DNA of 64,000 bases from Reticulitermes speratus (taxonomy: Eukaryota; Arthropoda; Insecta; Blattodea; Rhinotermitidae), in assembly GCA_021186555.1 (NCBI GenBank), contig JAJKFL010000003.1, positions 32,042,908 to 32,106,907 on the forward strand. The letters run 5' to 3'. Below are positions 37,203 through 48,564 of the stretch, piece after piece (the first letter of the stretch is position 1; the number at the start of each line of letters is the position of its first letter). A program made the translations under genes and the position numbers. A model generated the notes under the pieces. It saw nothing but the letters and a program-made list of their open reading frames with translations, did no database searches and was not told where the DNA came from.

Positions 37203-37297
37203 CGTTGGATCGACGTTCGGCAAACGTTCGCCGTTTGCCGAAACCTCTGGCAGTGCCCATTCCTGTACACTACCTAACACTGAATGTCGATCCAACG
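37203..37297. mobile_element. Small MITE with 5-bp target duplication
   Basis: The ends CGTTGGATCGACGTTC and GAATGTCGATCCAACG are inverted repeats with one mismatch. AAATC flanks both sides (37,198-37,202 and 37,298-37,302). Inside is a second perfect hairpin with arms TTCGGCAAACG and CGTTTGCCGAA. At 95 bp it carries no gene. The 5-bp duplication does not point to a single superfamily. Confidence 0.75.
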
Positions 37298-37309
37298 AAA
37301 TCAATAAAA

Positions 37310-39150
37310 GCCACGAATGACAGGTTTTAGAATTATGTAATTTTAAGTGACTGAAACAACTCTAAAATTTTATAAAATTATTATTTGCAACTTTTGAAAT
37401 AATACAGAAATCGAACGTGTAACTCGATATTTACTTACAATAGCGGCCCATCCATGTGCCTAACATAAAGCTTAAATTACGGGCCAAATTACATAAAGCC
37501 GTGAATATTTTTACTTCGAAAGTGAAATGAATTTTAATTATAACAAAGCCTAACGTGGATTTGAACAAATTAATCAACAGAAAAATCTGTTTGTAATATT
37601 TAATATTTTCACGCCCATATAAATACGAAATCAAGACAGTGACAAACTGAAACGATTTTAATCAAAGAACACGTCATGTCAGCCTTGCAATAGCTTACAT
37701 GCAAAGCAGTATTACCAAGTTAAATTCTTGCCATTTGATCACGGTTTGCCAGAGCGAGATTCCGGGATTCGACGAAGTAAACATAACGGTTCCGAAAAAA
37801 AATCCATAAAAAAGTAATTTAAATGTTATTACTATACTCTTCATTCACATACTTTTTACTTTATCTGACAATGATCCATTCGTCCAAATATATCTGAATT
37901 GCTGGTATTAGAATAAATACGACATTTTAGGATAGTTTTTATTTTTATGGAAGGCATATTAGTTTTTAAGATTCGTTTTTCTCTTCCATGGAATGTCACT
38001 TTCATTCCCAAATATGTGCAATTAATGTGCTAATCTCATACATTTTTAAAATGTATTTATTACCTTCCTTACTTGTTTGTAGTCTACTTTGGCTTCATAT
38101 ACAAGAATGTTCTTGGGGTTCCGCAAAAACTTTTCAAGTTCGAAAGGTTTCTGTGGCCAAATTAAACTGGAAAACAAAGAATTTGAAAATTAATATGTAA
38201 AATGTTAGCACTTTTATAGGCCTAACTTCTTTTACATGTTCTTATTTTTATTTGCAAATAGACTAATTTCCAAAGAGAGAACTAAGGGATAGGATAGTGC
38301 TTTAAAGTGTTTCATTATTTTTAGAAGCTGGACTGATAAGTTGTTGGTTTAGTTAGCGACGCAATTTTTAATGCTTGTTTCCATAGGCCTATAGCTTAGA
38401 ACAGGAGGATAATTCAAGAATAAGGCTATGAAAGGATCAAGGCGGAAGGGGTCATAACATATTTTTAGGCACTGAATTACATTTAAGTGGAGGGACTGAA
38501 AACCTTCATGATCACCTCTGTCAGTATATTTGATTTCCGGATTGAAATTTGAAACTACGGCCTCATGAAAAAAAAAGCCGGAATATTAACCACTCGATGG
38601 TGCTGTTTGTAACGTTTTGGATGTGTGTAAGGACTTTTGGTTTTGTATTATAATACAACGGGCGGAAGTTTGAAAACATTCACGGCTACAGAAAACTTTC
38701 GCACATCAGCCAAGTTGCTGTTCTACAGTCTGTGCAAATTACGTTAATAAACGTTACACTCTTTAATGGTGTCGTACCACACACAATTTGAGAATTCTAC
38801 AAAAAAGTGAAGTTTCTGTCGCGCCTACACCATGTTGTTAATACTTTTTGTAGGAGAGTTATAAAAGAATGTGTTTGCTGCAATAACATGAGGCTTACAA
38901 GAGTTTTCGTTAAAAGCTGGAAAAAGGACACACAAAAACACACATAATACAGAGAGAAAGATATTCCCATAAGCCTTCTTCTTTTCCTTAACATAATATA
39001 TCAGGCTGTAAAGTTTCTTTTCTTTTCTGCGCAGTTTAGAGTGGCACATCAAAAGAACTATAAACATTAGCTTTTATCACGACATTAGCGGAAGTATTTT
39101 TTCAAGTCCCTGAGTAACGTAAATTTTGACAACGAGTGGTTCAAAGAAGG
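37310..39150. other. No recognised gene; weak tRNA-like block at 38,540-38,615
   Basis: On the minus strand a GAGTGGTTAAT A-box-like string and GTTTCAAATTTC suggest a very degraded SINE head. The rest is AT-rich and featureless. Confidence 0.3.
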
Positions 39151-39154
39151 CTAA

Positions 39155-39360
39155 TTTCGTTTACGGCCCTGGGGCCCACACAGCCTCCCATACAATGGGT
39201 ACCGGGTCTCTTTCCCGGGGGTAAAGCCGCCGGGGCGTGGCGTTGACCACCCACCCTAATCTAGTGCCAGGGTTAAAGAAAGAGTAGAGCTATATCTCTA
39301 GTCCCCCTCTGGGCCTTCATGGCCCCTTCTAAGGAGAACGTTACTTTACTTACTTTATTC
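39155..39360 (+). repeat. SINE family A copy (best body)
   Basis: GGCCCTGGGGCCCACACAG, TCCCATACAATGGGTACCGG, TTTCCCGGGGGTAAAGCC and CTAGTGCCAGGG are in order, with a (TTTAC)n tail. This copy best matches the inverted copy at 47.7 kb across the CAATGGGTACCGG block. Confidence 0.75.
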
Positions 39361-39369
39361 AGCAAGAAT

Positions 39370-40700
39370 TCTAATCACGTTCCGCGACTACTGTATTCCT
39401 GATCTCTGACAAGATTTTTAACTATTCTCTGTCAAAATTGTGGTTGTCACAAACTGAAACTTCAGTAAATTACTTCGCGCCTGTCGTAAGAATGAACGTC
39501 TACACTCATGGAACGCCTTAGCTCCTGTCAAAGAGTAAGTGAGACGGAAATTTTGAGCAGTAAATGTAGCTAATGGATGGTGGCTGAGTGGTTCAGTAGC
39601 TAAAATGACGTACATGTCAATCACACTTAATATTTCAAAGTCTCTATAAATGCTGTTACACTTGATTAATTTATTTTGCAGTTGCGTACTATATCAGCGT
39701 TTTTCAGTTGCCTACACGAAATGTTCTGCAGTAGCTCTAAAATAATATCATGCCATATCTCTTTCCGTTACGTATCTCAATACTGAATGAAATCTGTAAT
39801 TGAAGTTCCGTATAATTTTATGTGAAAGCAATTCATGTATATTCATCAGCTAAGTTAAGCGTGATCATACTCAGTCCATATAAAGACGTCAGCCGATTCC
39901 TTTTACTCGCACATACGTCACATTTCGCCATTCATGAATCTTCCTACCCTTAGACGCTAGGCACTTAAATGCGTCCTAAAATATATGGAGTATCGCTTCA
40001 ATAAGATCTGAAAATAATAAAGACGAGATAAAAAGTGATTCAATTAAAGTATTTTTGTAACAAAAAATTTAGAGAATTTGTTAAAAATCTAAAAGTTGTG
40101 CCCGAATTGCATATTTATGAAGTAGACAATAATGGAGTTTTTGTGTTGTGGTTTGTATTATTGAACTTAATTGGAATAGGACAAAAGGTTACATTACGTC
40201 AAAATTCAGTTTAACAGTGATTAGTTTTATTGAATTAAATGGTGTTTAAAAACTTAATGTGGTTCTTGCACTTTTGAAACCACATAATTTTTTAAAACTC
40301 AGAAGATGATTGTGTTTGACAAACATAACAGCTACAATAATTTCAAACAAGCTTTCAGAACGCCTGGAAAGCAATCGTACAACACACGTTCTAAGAATAC
40401 TGACGGCCACAGCCGTTAATTTCTTTACTAATAAGATTCGCCTGCAATAAACATACTAACAAATTCGTGAAAATATTGAGTAAACGCCCATTGCTTTTCG
40501 AATCTGTAAAAAACATATTACTGTATTGTAGATTTTCAAAAATATATAAAAATTAGACTCTTTAGTAATGGAGAAAGAATATGAAACCTGCCACATTTTA
40601 AACTTTTCTGCTGCTTTTGTTACATATTTGCCATTGTAAATCTTCATTATTATACTTACGTAGGAACCCCGTAAGACAATTTACCGTGTTATCAGAGAGA
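39370..40700. other. No gene seen
   Basis: AT-rich, with short frames only. Confidence 0.4.
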
Positions 40701-40706
40701 TAAATA

Positions 40707-41367
40707 TGAGACTTATTCAATAAAGCAAGGTTCCCTAGCTTGTAACATTCGTGTTAATGAAGAATTTTACTTTTCGGTAGAAGGCAGCACTGGCAACAGG
40801 GGTAAAATGCAGCAAAACGTGCAAGAGTCTGTCCAGCAGACGCCATTCAGGTGACAAGTTTATGTGCAAAGGCAATGACACTGGAAAATTGGTCGAGTGA
40901 AGAAGTTTGTAGTGTGATTGAGTTTCTATGCTTCTCCCATATAAATTAACCACGCGAACTGATAGAAGTGTAAGGTGATGACATAACCAGAGCGTAGCTT
41001 GTGAGAAAATGGTGCAGAGTTTGAATATGGTAGAATGGAAATACGTGATGATAACCGCATCGGTCGGACCAGCACACGGAAGACAGAACTGAAAACTGAT
41101 TTTGGGACGTTTGGGAGGCTGCACATTCCACAATAATGAGTAAGTGGCAATGGCTATTCTTGAATAACTGCGAATACAAGAGCCCGATTTCTACTGCGAC
41201 AGAATTTTTAAACACGTGACAGGGTGAGACGAATTCATCAGTGTGTTCGCGGATTGTATCGAAGAATAAGTGATGTTTTAGTGGAATAAATGACGTATTC
41301 GTAGCTTTCTAATGACTTCTATTTAATTTCTATGACCTAAGGAACCTTACTTATTGAAAATCCTTGG
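40707..41367 (+). mobile_element. mariner-like element, internally deleted
   Basis: The left end has TTCAATAAAGCAAGGTTCC. The right end, read from the other strand, has TTCAATAAGTAAGGTTCC. TA occurs just outside each matching end (40,705-40,706 and 41,368-41,369). The 661-bp length and remains of both transposase ends indicate a large internal deletion. It is unrelated in sequence to the two other mariner elements. Confidence 0.65.
40875..41300 (+). pseudogene. Mariner-like transposase remnant (SETMAR-type HTH)
   Basis: The plus strand starts MTLENWSSEEVCSVIEFL, the N-terminal helix-turn-helix of the SETMAR/mariner-like transposase group. Scattered pieces follow: PRELIEV, GDDITRA, LVRKWCRV and MEIRDDNRIGRTSTRKT. 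After a deletion of the catalytic core, a C-terminal relic, GDEFISVFADCIEE, resembles the 'YDKCLN..GDYVEK' end with frame noise. Many stops. The longer frame on the opposite strand here is a shadow of this remnant. Confidence 0.6.
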
Positions 41368-41379
41368 TATAATACAACA

Positions 41380-42165
41380 TTCTTGATAAAGGAAATATGA
41401 ATAATATTTTTGTAAAATATCAATTTTCTTCGAGCCTTTTCAAAAACAACGTTTCTAAAACTGAGCCTATTACTGTCACCAGGTGCAATGATGAATATTT
41501 TCCTTCTTAATAAGGTGTCCAGCGATTGAAACTAGCTCTTTTAAGGGGCTCGGAAGGTGTCAAAGAAGCTTACGTCTTAACGCTTTAAGGAGATCTGTAA
41601 TAAAGTGGTATTCAAGTGCATTTATTTACGTGAATATAAGTCATAAAATGTAACAAATCATCGTATAAAGTGTTTTAAAATTTAAAGTACTTTGTATGAT
41701 CTTCGTACGCTTCGAATACGATGTTCTCCACGCAGAATTGCACGACGTCAGCAGGCAGAAATGTTTCAATTTATACGTCTATCAGAAGCTTATAGCTTTT
41801 GTAGGGGTAAAATTTTACTAAAGGAATGTGTTGTTACAATAACGTAATTTATATCAGTTTTAGAGGAATCAAATTTATCTTACTCTGTGCAAAATATCCT
41901 CGCCTTTCCATTACTCAAACCAAACGAGCCAAGCGTACCACAGAAGGTTTGTAATAAAAAACATTTCTTAACTAAACACTAACTACGGTATTTATATCAA
42001 TTACCATTTTTTAAATACAATCTTTCCAAAAGCAAGATTTCATGAAAGTATTGTATTGAACAGTAGGTTCTATGGACATGTGCGTTCATCAATATCTAGT
42101 AACCACCCGTACTTGAAAAATATTTAGATTGTCGACGAAAATAATGGATGTTAAGTATATGTAAA
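41380..42165. other. No gene seen
   Basis: AT-rich; no coherent frame. Confidence 0.4.
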
Positions 42166-42170
42166 CCTTG

Positions 42171-42216
42171 GCACCCCCTGATGGTGGCTTGGTAAAGCCG
42201 AAACATATGTAGGGGC
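42171..42216 (+). ncRNA. Hammerhead-like motif, single, cleavage site intact
   Basis: Stem I CCCC, core CTGATGG, an extra T, stem II GGCTT-GGT-AAAGCC, GAAAC, ATAT loop, GTA, and GGGGC closing stem I. The order and tiny stem III match type I hammerheads of Penelope-like elements. The last A of CTGATGA is G, which would impair cleavage. A flank with ACTTGTTGGTTTTTTAAT resembles that at 21.65 kb. Confidence 0.55.
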
Positions 42217-42219
42217 ATT

Positions 42220-43210
42220 GGACTATACATGTGAAATACAGTGCACTTGTTGGTTTTTTAATTTGTGATTTGACATCAGAATGCACGGAGAATATAATGT
42301 GAAATTTAGATGACTTAACATTTTTGTGTTCCAGAAACGTTGGTCATATAATAATTAGAAAAAATTTTAAGTAACAAGAATCCAATTACAAATAAAAGTA
42401 TAATCCAAACGTTTCAGAAATAGTATTCATTTTCGTAATAATTATCCGATTTTACAAGTGCTTAAGATAGAACATAGAAACATTGCAAGTAGCTATACTC
42501 CAGATATGACTAAGAGAATTCGGCTATATAAACTAACCACACACATTTCAATGGTTCTCGCTGAAGAAACATACGAGTAAATACTCCATTAGCATATTCA
42601 CAAAATTGTATTTTACTTTAGACTTATTATAACGCAAATAAGTTATATTGAACCAAGAGTGCAAATCCTTCCATACTGTTTACATAAGAAACAAACAAAA
42701 ATAACCAAGAAAATTAACAAAATAAATGACCTTGTTGACAGTTTAACAAAATCAGCTGACGTTCCCCATTTTTTATAGAACCCGAATGTTAATCCACATG
42801 TTCACAGCAGCCGGTAGATGACCCTGTCTATAATAGACGCAAAACCAGTTTGTAACCTCAAATTCCATTTTTAAAGTTAATTTTAATATTATCATTTCAC
42901 CTGCTACTAACTCTCCCAAGTGATTTTCTTACTTCAGAATTTTCGACTGAAATTTATTATGCTTATAGTGAAAAGAAGAACAGAAGGGACACCACTTAAA
43001 TCTGAAAACAAGTAAAAAGGATGCAAAATAAGGGACTACTGAAATTAGTATATCTGTGTAATCCCGAAGGGCAGAGACGTGGCAAAATTCATAGTTAGAT
43101 GGCAAGAACTGTATTAAGAATTCTCTAAACGGGACTGTGCTTGTAGCAACACAGTTCATGAGCTGGCAGAAGAGGAAAACGAATCAGATTTATGATCTTG
43201 TGATAAGGTA
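42220..43210. other. No gene seen
   Basis: Probably includes the rest of the repeat carrying the 42.2-kb motif; otherwise AT-rich. Confidence 0.35.
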
Positions 43211-43217
43211 TGTGACA

Positions 43218-43278
43218 TTACTATTACTACTACTACTACTACTACTACTAATACAACCACCACTACTACTACTACTGT
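43218..43278. repeat. (CTA)n microsatellite, interrupted
   Basis: Two CTA/ACT tracts separated by ATACAACCACC. Confidence 0.85.
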
Positions 43279-43289
43279 TAGAAATATAT

Positions 43290-43955
43290 AATCAAAATCC
43301 CCCACTACAAAAGTACCTAGTCCACAACATAGCTGCGTAGCAGTCCGTGGGAGAGAACAACAAACTTTCCAAGGCATTTTCAAACACGCAGCTAACGAAA
43401 TGGAACACATGTATTTAGCATACAAAATGGCAATGCATACACTCAAAACACTTATTTGGAATTTTAACTAAATATTACGTAACACAGTAAAGAAAGTGTG
43501 CAGTAAATTGCTCGAGGAGGAATTATTGGGTAATTTACAAACCAAGACGAAATACTTTTCGTTTTGAATGTTGAATCAGAGCAAATTTCAACCCTTCAAT
43601 TTTGGGGAAAGTAGTACATCCTTGATAATCACAGATTTATGCCTGGAAGGATGCATTGTTTCATAACGCAAGAGTCTGAATTATTAAGACATAATAAATC
43701 CTTTCATGCTCTTTGCACGTGTTTATAGTAACAGGTAAAGTACATAAACTGCACAGCCAAACTCAGACCTTGTGGCTGCTGTCTGTATTTAACTACATTT
43801 TAATGTCTTAAGGTTTATTTGGCAGTAGGCAATTATGCGTTTAACTGTAAATCGCCTTATAGTATTTCTAAACAAGGCTATATCATACACAAAGAAGAAA
43901 ATGTATATTAAATAATAAAAAACTGATTAAAGAAGTGCATGTAAGAAAATTAAAC
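43290..43955. other. No gene seen
   Basis: AT-rich; short frames only. Confidence 0.4.
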
Positions 43956-43959
43956 AGAA

Positions 43960-44140
43960 GCCGATCACAGTGGCCCAAGGGTCTAAGGCGCGTACGGTCT
44001 TGATCATTGGAACAATTCATGGGTTTGAATCCCACGAGAATCAGACGTGTTAAATCCTTTTTTATGTGTTGATGTTGTTCTGTGCAAGTAAAGGCATTGT
44101 GATAAGATGATGCCCTATCTAAGGAATTCTAATAAATGTC
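43960..44140 (+). repeat. SINE family B-like copy
   Basis: The head CAGTGGCCCAAGGGTCTAAG and B box GGTTTGAATCC (44,022-44,032) match family B. The body diverges (TGTGTTGATGTTGTTCTGTG instead of the TGTCTCTTGTGAGTG block), so it may be a subfamily. Not a functional tRNA. Confidence 0.7.
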
Positions 44141-44985
44141 TAAAAAAATCATAGTTCAAGAATTAAATTCTGAACTGTAATAGGCCAGAGTGACTGACGA
44201 AGAAATTGACAAGTATGAGGATGTGACGTGAAGGGCATTCAGATGATGAAGGATTGTGTTTGTCTTCATGTTTTTGTGGTTGTGACATTAAGTCTAGAAA
44301 CACAAAATTGCTGCTCCTGATTATTCTGCATTGCAGCCGATAATGTGACTAAAAATGTATGTAAGCGTTTCACAATATTTACAGTGACTAGTTATCCATT
44401 TAGTGTATGTGGAATCTGGTGAATTTTGCATAACAAATTTTCTAAATTGTTTTTGGATTATGTGGTATTTACTAATTTGACTGGAATCCGGGTTTAATTT
44501 CAGCGTAAATAATTATAATTTAATGACAAATCCTGAAGACGGGGATCGAACCTGTCCCCGAAACGTACTCTATTATATTTCAATACATAAGATGGGAAAA
44601 AGTCCAAAAAGGCTACGAGTTCAGATATTCAGTACACCACTGTCAGAACCCTATAGATTAGCCTTAGCTTGAAATCTGCCTTGAATTTCACACTTTATTT
44701 GAATATTTGGAAGGAAACCATTGTATATTCATGAAATCACGCACACAAGCTAAAACCTGAAGTTAATTTATTATATTTCTGCAGAGCGGCAAAAAACCTC
44801 TGTAACTTTTGTTATGGAGCAAGTTTGTTATGTAAATATTAATCACTGCTTATTGCTCAATTAAAGTTTCAAACATTTCTCTCGTTCTGAAGAGAAAAAA
44901 AGTTTCGTGCAAAATTACTGGAAGTCCGTAAAAAATAAGTCCATGCAAGCTATATCAATACATTTTGATACTACATTCAGTTGCA
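44141..44985. other. No gene; hammerhead-like remnant at 44,532-44,567
   Basis: At 44,533 the plus strand reads CTGAAGA, a hairpin GGGGA…TCCCC, then GAAACGTA. The order is hammerhead-like, but the flanks cannot form stem I, so it is at best a relic. Confidence 0.35.
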
Positions 44986-44989
44986 CTAA

Positions 44990-45475
44990 TTCCATGGAGC
45001 AGAATCCTTCTTCACACGCCAATACGTCGTAAGCTAATCAAGAAATTCACTACATTTTATGAAATCCCAAAGTTTAGTGCCGTGTTTAAAACAGACTATC
45101 ACTGGTCCCTATTCTAAGCTAGAATGAATTAATTCCACGCTCACCTATCCTATTTCTTTAAGATCCATTTTAATATTATTCTCCAATGTAGCAAAGACTA
45201 GATTTTCCAAAATATCTCTTTCTTTCGGGTTTCCCACCACAACCCCGAATGCCTTTCTCTTACCTCCCACGCGTGCAACATACCCCTCCAATTCCTCCTC
45301 CTTAAATTATCACCCTGATAATATTGACCATACGTGCAAATCACGAAGCCCCTCAATACACAGTTTTATTGAGCCTCTGTTACTTCCTTCCTCCTAGGTC
45401 CATATATCTTCCTAATCACCTTGTTCTCAAGCACTCTATAAGTCTACGCTCTTTCCTTATTGCGCGAGATCCCAT
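44990..45475 (-). pseudogene. LINE ORF 3' end (antisense), degraded
   Basis: Minus-strand reading includes ENKVIRKIYGPRRKEVTEAQ, NLRRRNWRGMLHAWE, FGVVVGNPKERDI and NNIKMDLKEIG, then decays into a CCATGGAGC-containing 3' UTR. This is the C-terminal tail found after the reverse transcriptase in a common insect endonuclease/reverse transcriptase LINE family. Multiple stops. Confidence 0.7.
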
Positions 45476-45479
45476 ATAA

Positions 45480-47080
45480 AATAATAGGCAAGTTACAGTG
45501 TTTTATATTCAAATCTTTACGGTTCTAGAAAACAGAGGAGAACAAGAAAATTCTGAGTCTCAATCAGTTGCACATTTGTGTTAATTTACAAGTTACTAAC
45601 TAATACCTTTCTTATAATTAAGCACCATGGTATGAACGTAAGCAGACATTTTGAAGGTGAATTGATAAAAATATTTATTTCGATGTCAAGGGTGAATGGT
45701 TATTTTCATGCCTCGATTGCTTTTAGCTTGGGAACACGCTTCTGATATCCGCACTGCTTGAACTCTAGCCAAGTCTACATCCATTCAAGATGTAATACTG
45801 AAGGAAGCTATTGAATGCTGGTCGTCCACCACGTACGTGTTACGTTACTGATTGCTAAAACAATTGTGCACTGTTGCTATGTAACTTAAAAACTAAATAC
45901 CTCAACTGAGCAGATGCCTTCTTCAGAATCTGAGAGTTCTTCAGATCACCAAGTAATTCCAAGCATTTTATGGAGCACAAGAAAACTGGTTAATATTTTA
46001 TATTCGCAAGGGACCGCCACACAACCCCTATTATGAATCAGTTTTAAAATCACAAAATCGTCTAAGCTTAGGCCTTCTAATTTTTTCTTTTCTTCAGTTT
46101 TCACGTCTGTGCCGTACGTATGTCTGCTATATGTACCGTCCATATCATTGTCGATTTTGTTACTCTAATTATATAATAAGAAGTGTACAAAGTGTTAAAT
46201 TACTCACTGTGTAATGTTATCAGTTTTCCATTTTCTCATTCTGTCTTACAGACAAATATTTTCCACAGCGCTTTGTTTCCAGAACACAATGTTCTTTCTT
46301 CAGGCAACCGACCAAGTTTCATACACACTGAACCAGGAGGTAATGTGTAGTATTTTATAATTTACCTTGTCCGATGGACGACGGACGACAATAGCTTGAT
46401 GTCAATAAGTATGAAGCACTAAGTCAGCATTAATGTTATGACAATTCAATGTATGACCACTTCAATCAGGGAAATACACGCGTATTGGGACCTCCCAAAT
46501 AATAATTCAACAGGAACACAGTTGTGTACAAACGATTACTGAAAAGTCATGATAAAGAAGAGTGGCGGAACGGCACTTCCTGTTAGGTCGAATGGGCTGG
46601 CTGGTACGTGAAGTGCGGGGAATGTACCATCCAAAAGCAGTACTCAGTCCGACAGTAGTTAGAACATCTTGGAAGTCGTAGGACCAGTGGTCATGTTAGG
46701 GAGACAGATGCGGAATTTCGAGGCTCAAAAGTATTTCTCAAGTTGCAATGCATACGTACACATTTTATGTTTGAATCCTGTGTTTCCATACGCGGAATGT
46801 AAATTATTTTAACTCTGTACAGCTCAGTGGTTATGCTATTTACGGCAAAATTTAAAGTTAAGCAGAATGCATTTTGCCCACCGTGTATTTATGCGTTCCC
46901 TATGATTCTTAACAATAAAGAGCGATTGTTCCTCTACAGAATATTAACCCGTTGGACTTTACATTGGAAACACGTCGTATCCTCTGAGAAGAAGAAAATG
47001 AATCTTTATAGGCCTATGCAACATATATTTACTTTAACTTTAGAAAGCGTTAACTCATGCAGGGTATATGACTAACTTTC
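45480..47080. other. No gene seen
   Basis: A block at 46,560-46,760 reads weakly like a transposase N-terminus, but not well enough to call. Confidence 0.35.
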
Positions 47081-47084
47081 GTGT

Positions 47085-47505
47085 CTTCTGGAATGTTATG
47101 CCGTGACGAAAGCTAAAAAGTTACCGGCTTTTCGAAGAAGCGGACTGCTTCCATCTTCAGGATCGAGCAGTCCAAGAAGATCCGACTTTTCGACTCTGAC
47201 CACAGTAGAAACCTCAAATAGGGTATATGATAATATATATGATGAAGATTCAATTATTATGGGATATAACACAGTTTCACTAGGCGAGTAGTTCCCGACG
47301 TTTCGAAGGATCGTGTGTTCAGTCTCAAACAGTGTAAGAAGGCTAGCCATAGCTATCTTCCTGCGCTGCTTAATTCTTCTTGCATTGCGTGACACTGAAG
47401 ATGAAAGCACTACGATCCTTCGAACCGTGGGGAACTATTCGAACAAGGACACAGCTCCACACCCCAGAAGATATAAATCTTCAACACCGCTGTGAAAACC
47501 TCAAA
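47085..47505. repeat. Two adjoining foldback (family F) copies
   Basis: The left copy (to about 47,215) has GTGTCTTCTGGAATGTTATGCC and, inverted, a CTGAAGATGGAAGCAGTCC block. The right copy has arms GATTCAATTATTATGGGATA…CCCGACGTTTCGAAGGATCG and CGATCCTTCGAACCGTGGGG…CCCCAGAAGATATAAATC, ending ACACCGCTGTGAAAACCTC. The right copy is among the clearest family members. Confidence 0.75.
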
Positions 47506-47639
47506 TCTCGCATACGATATGAGATGTTTAGAATATGATTTCATGAACTGTACGGCGAAGGCAAGTATGTCTTTCTCCAGACACAAATCGCATTTAAGCA
47601 CACGCCACAAAGGCATATCGGGGAGCGGAGGTACATTTT

Positions 47640-47880
47640 CACGTATTCTAAGTTTGGTTTTATGTGGAGACGAATGGCTGGAATCACACTCCGGACGCTT
47701 CATCCCAAGGAAAATACCGCCACCTCCCCGGTACCCATTTGAAGGGAGACGTTGTGGGCCTTTAAAGCCGGTCTCTACTTGGTGAAAAGAACATAATTAC
47801 GTGTCCCTGCAAAGACTCATTATGGTCGTTCAACTCACAGCCAGTCATTATACCAACTGAGCAACAGCAGAAATATGATA
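47640..47880 (-). repeat. SINE family A copy (inverted)
   Basis: The minus strand begins with a tRNA-like TTGCTCAGTTGGTATAATG. It proceeds to GGCCCACAACGTCTCCCTTC, AAATGGGTACCGGGGAGG and GGCGGTATTTTCC, collinear with the body at 39.2 kb. Confidence 0.6.
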
Positions 47881-48214
47881 TTCCACGTAGGCCCAACTCC
47901 GCTACGAATGACAAGTAAGCAGGTGAAGGGCGAGTACAAGTAACGTTGCCACAGTTCATGCTAGCAACGCACGTGGCAAGTGGATACAGAATAAACGCTG
48001 AAGACACGATAGACGGTAAACTATCTGGGGCCTTATTTCATAACTTCTGCCTGAATTAGAGGATACTGTAGCCGATTTTCTTCTTAAAAAGAGGAGTCTT
48101 GTACAGGATGAAAAAATTTATCTGTGCTGTTTCAAAAATGTGTTTGATAGAAACCTAAAGGGAAGACAAAAATGAAACTTACATAATTGGAAAGGAAACT
48201 TGGAAAAATGTTTT

Positions 48215-48560
48215 GCATTGTGAGCACGAAGTGACGTAAACCCCATGATAGCCAATAAGAATGCAGCTAGGCAGTAAAAAGTCGAGGAGGCCAATGTCCT
48301 AGCAGTTCTGGTCTCCAGATCTAATTCCCTTAGATTTATTTTTTGTGGTAATATCAATGCTAAATTATGCATGACCACGGGCAGCAACGTTGAAAAATTT
48401 ATAGAAAGAATATCATACGCTGTTGGGAAACTTGATGGTGAAAAGTTAGAAAATGTCTTGCTAGAAACAGTGTCGCTTTGAAGCGTGCAGATCCACAAAC
48501 AGAGAGCACATTTGAATCCCACTAGCGTAATAATCCACTTTCTGAAGTTCTCCCAGTGGC
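48215..48560 (+). pseudogene. Transposase C-terminal scrap (Tc1/mariner superfamily)
   Basis: Around 48,282 the plus strand reads SRRPMS*QFWSPDLIPLDLF. This is the R-G-G-P-M-x-W-P-x-R-SPDLTPLDFFLW signature of insect DDE transposases, with a Trp changed to a stop. NVEKFIERISYAVGKLDGEK, LENVLLETVSL and, shifted, QIHKQRAHLN follow, matching the usual C-terminal helices and 'C..NNGAHIEHL' end. No N-terminus or terminal repeats were found. A longer frame on the opposite strand (48,118-48,564) is a shadow. Confidence 0.65.
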
Positions 48561-48564
48561 GCAA

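Noticed and set aside
40735-41133. 132-codon minus-strand frame
   Set aside because: Antisense to the mariner-like remnant beginning MTLENWSSEEVC; no similarity of its own.
43156-43446. 96-codon minus-strand frame rich in Val
   Set aside because: Created by the (CTA)n microsatellite.
46560-46760. Possible transposase N-terminus
   Set aside because: Only a vague resemblance in broken frames (LEHLGSRRTSGHVRETD); no terminal repeats or second motif.
48118-48564. 148-codon minus-strand frame
   Set aside because: The opposite strand carries a recognisable transposase C-terminus (SPDLIPLDLF, NVEKFIERI), so this frame is its shadow.
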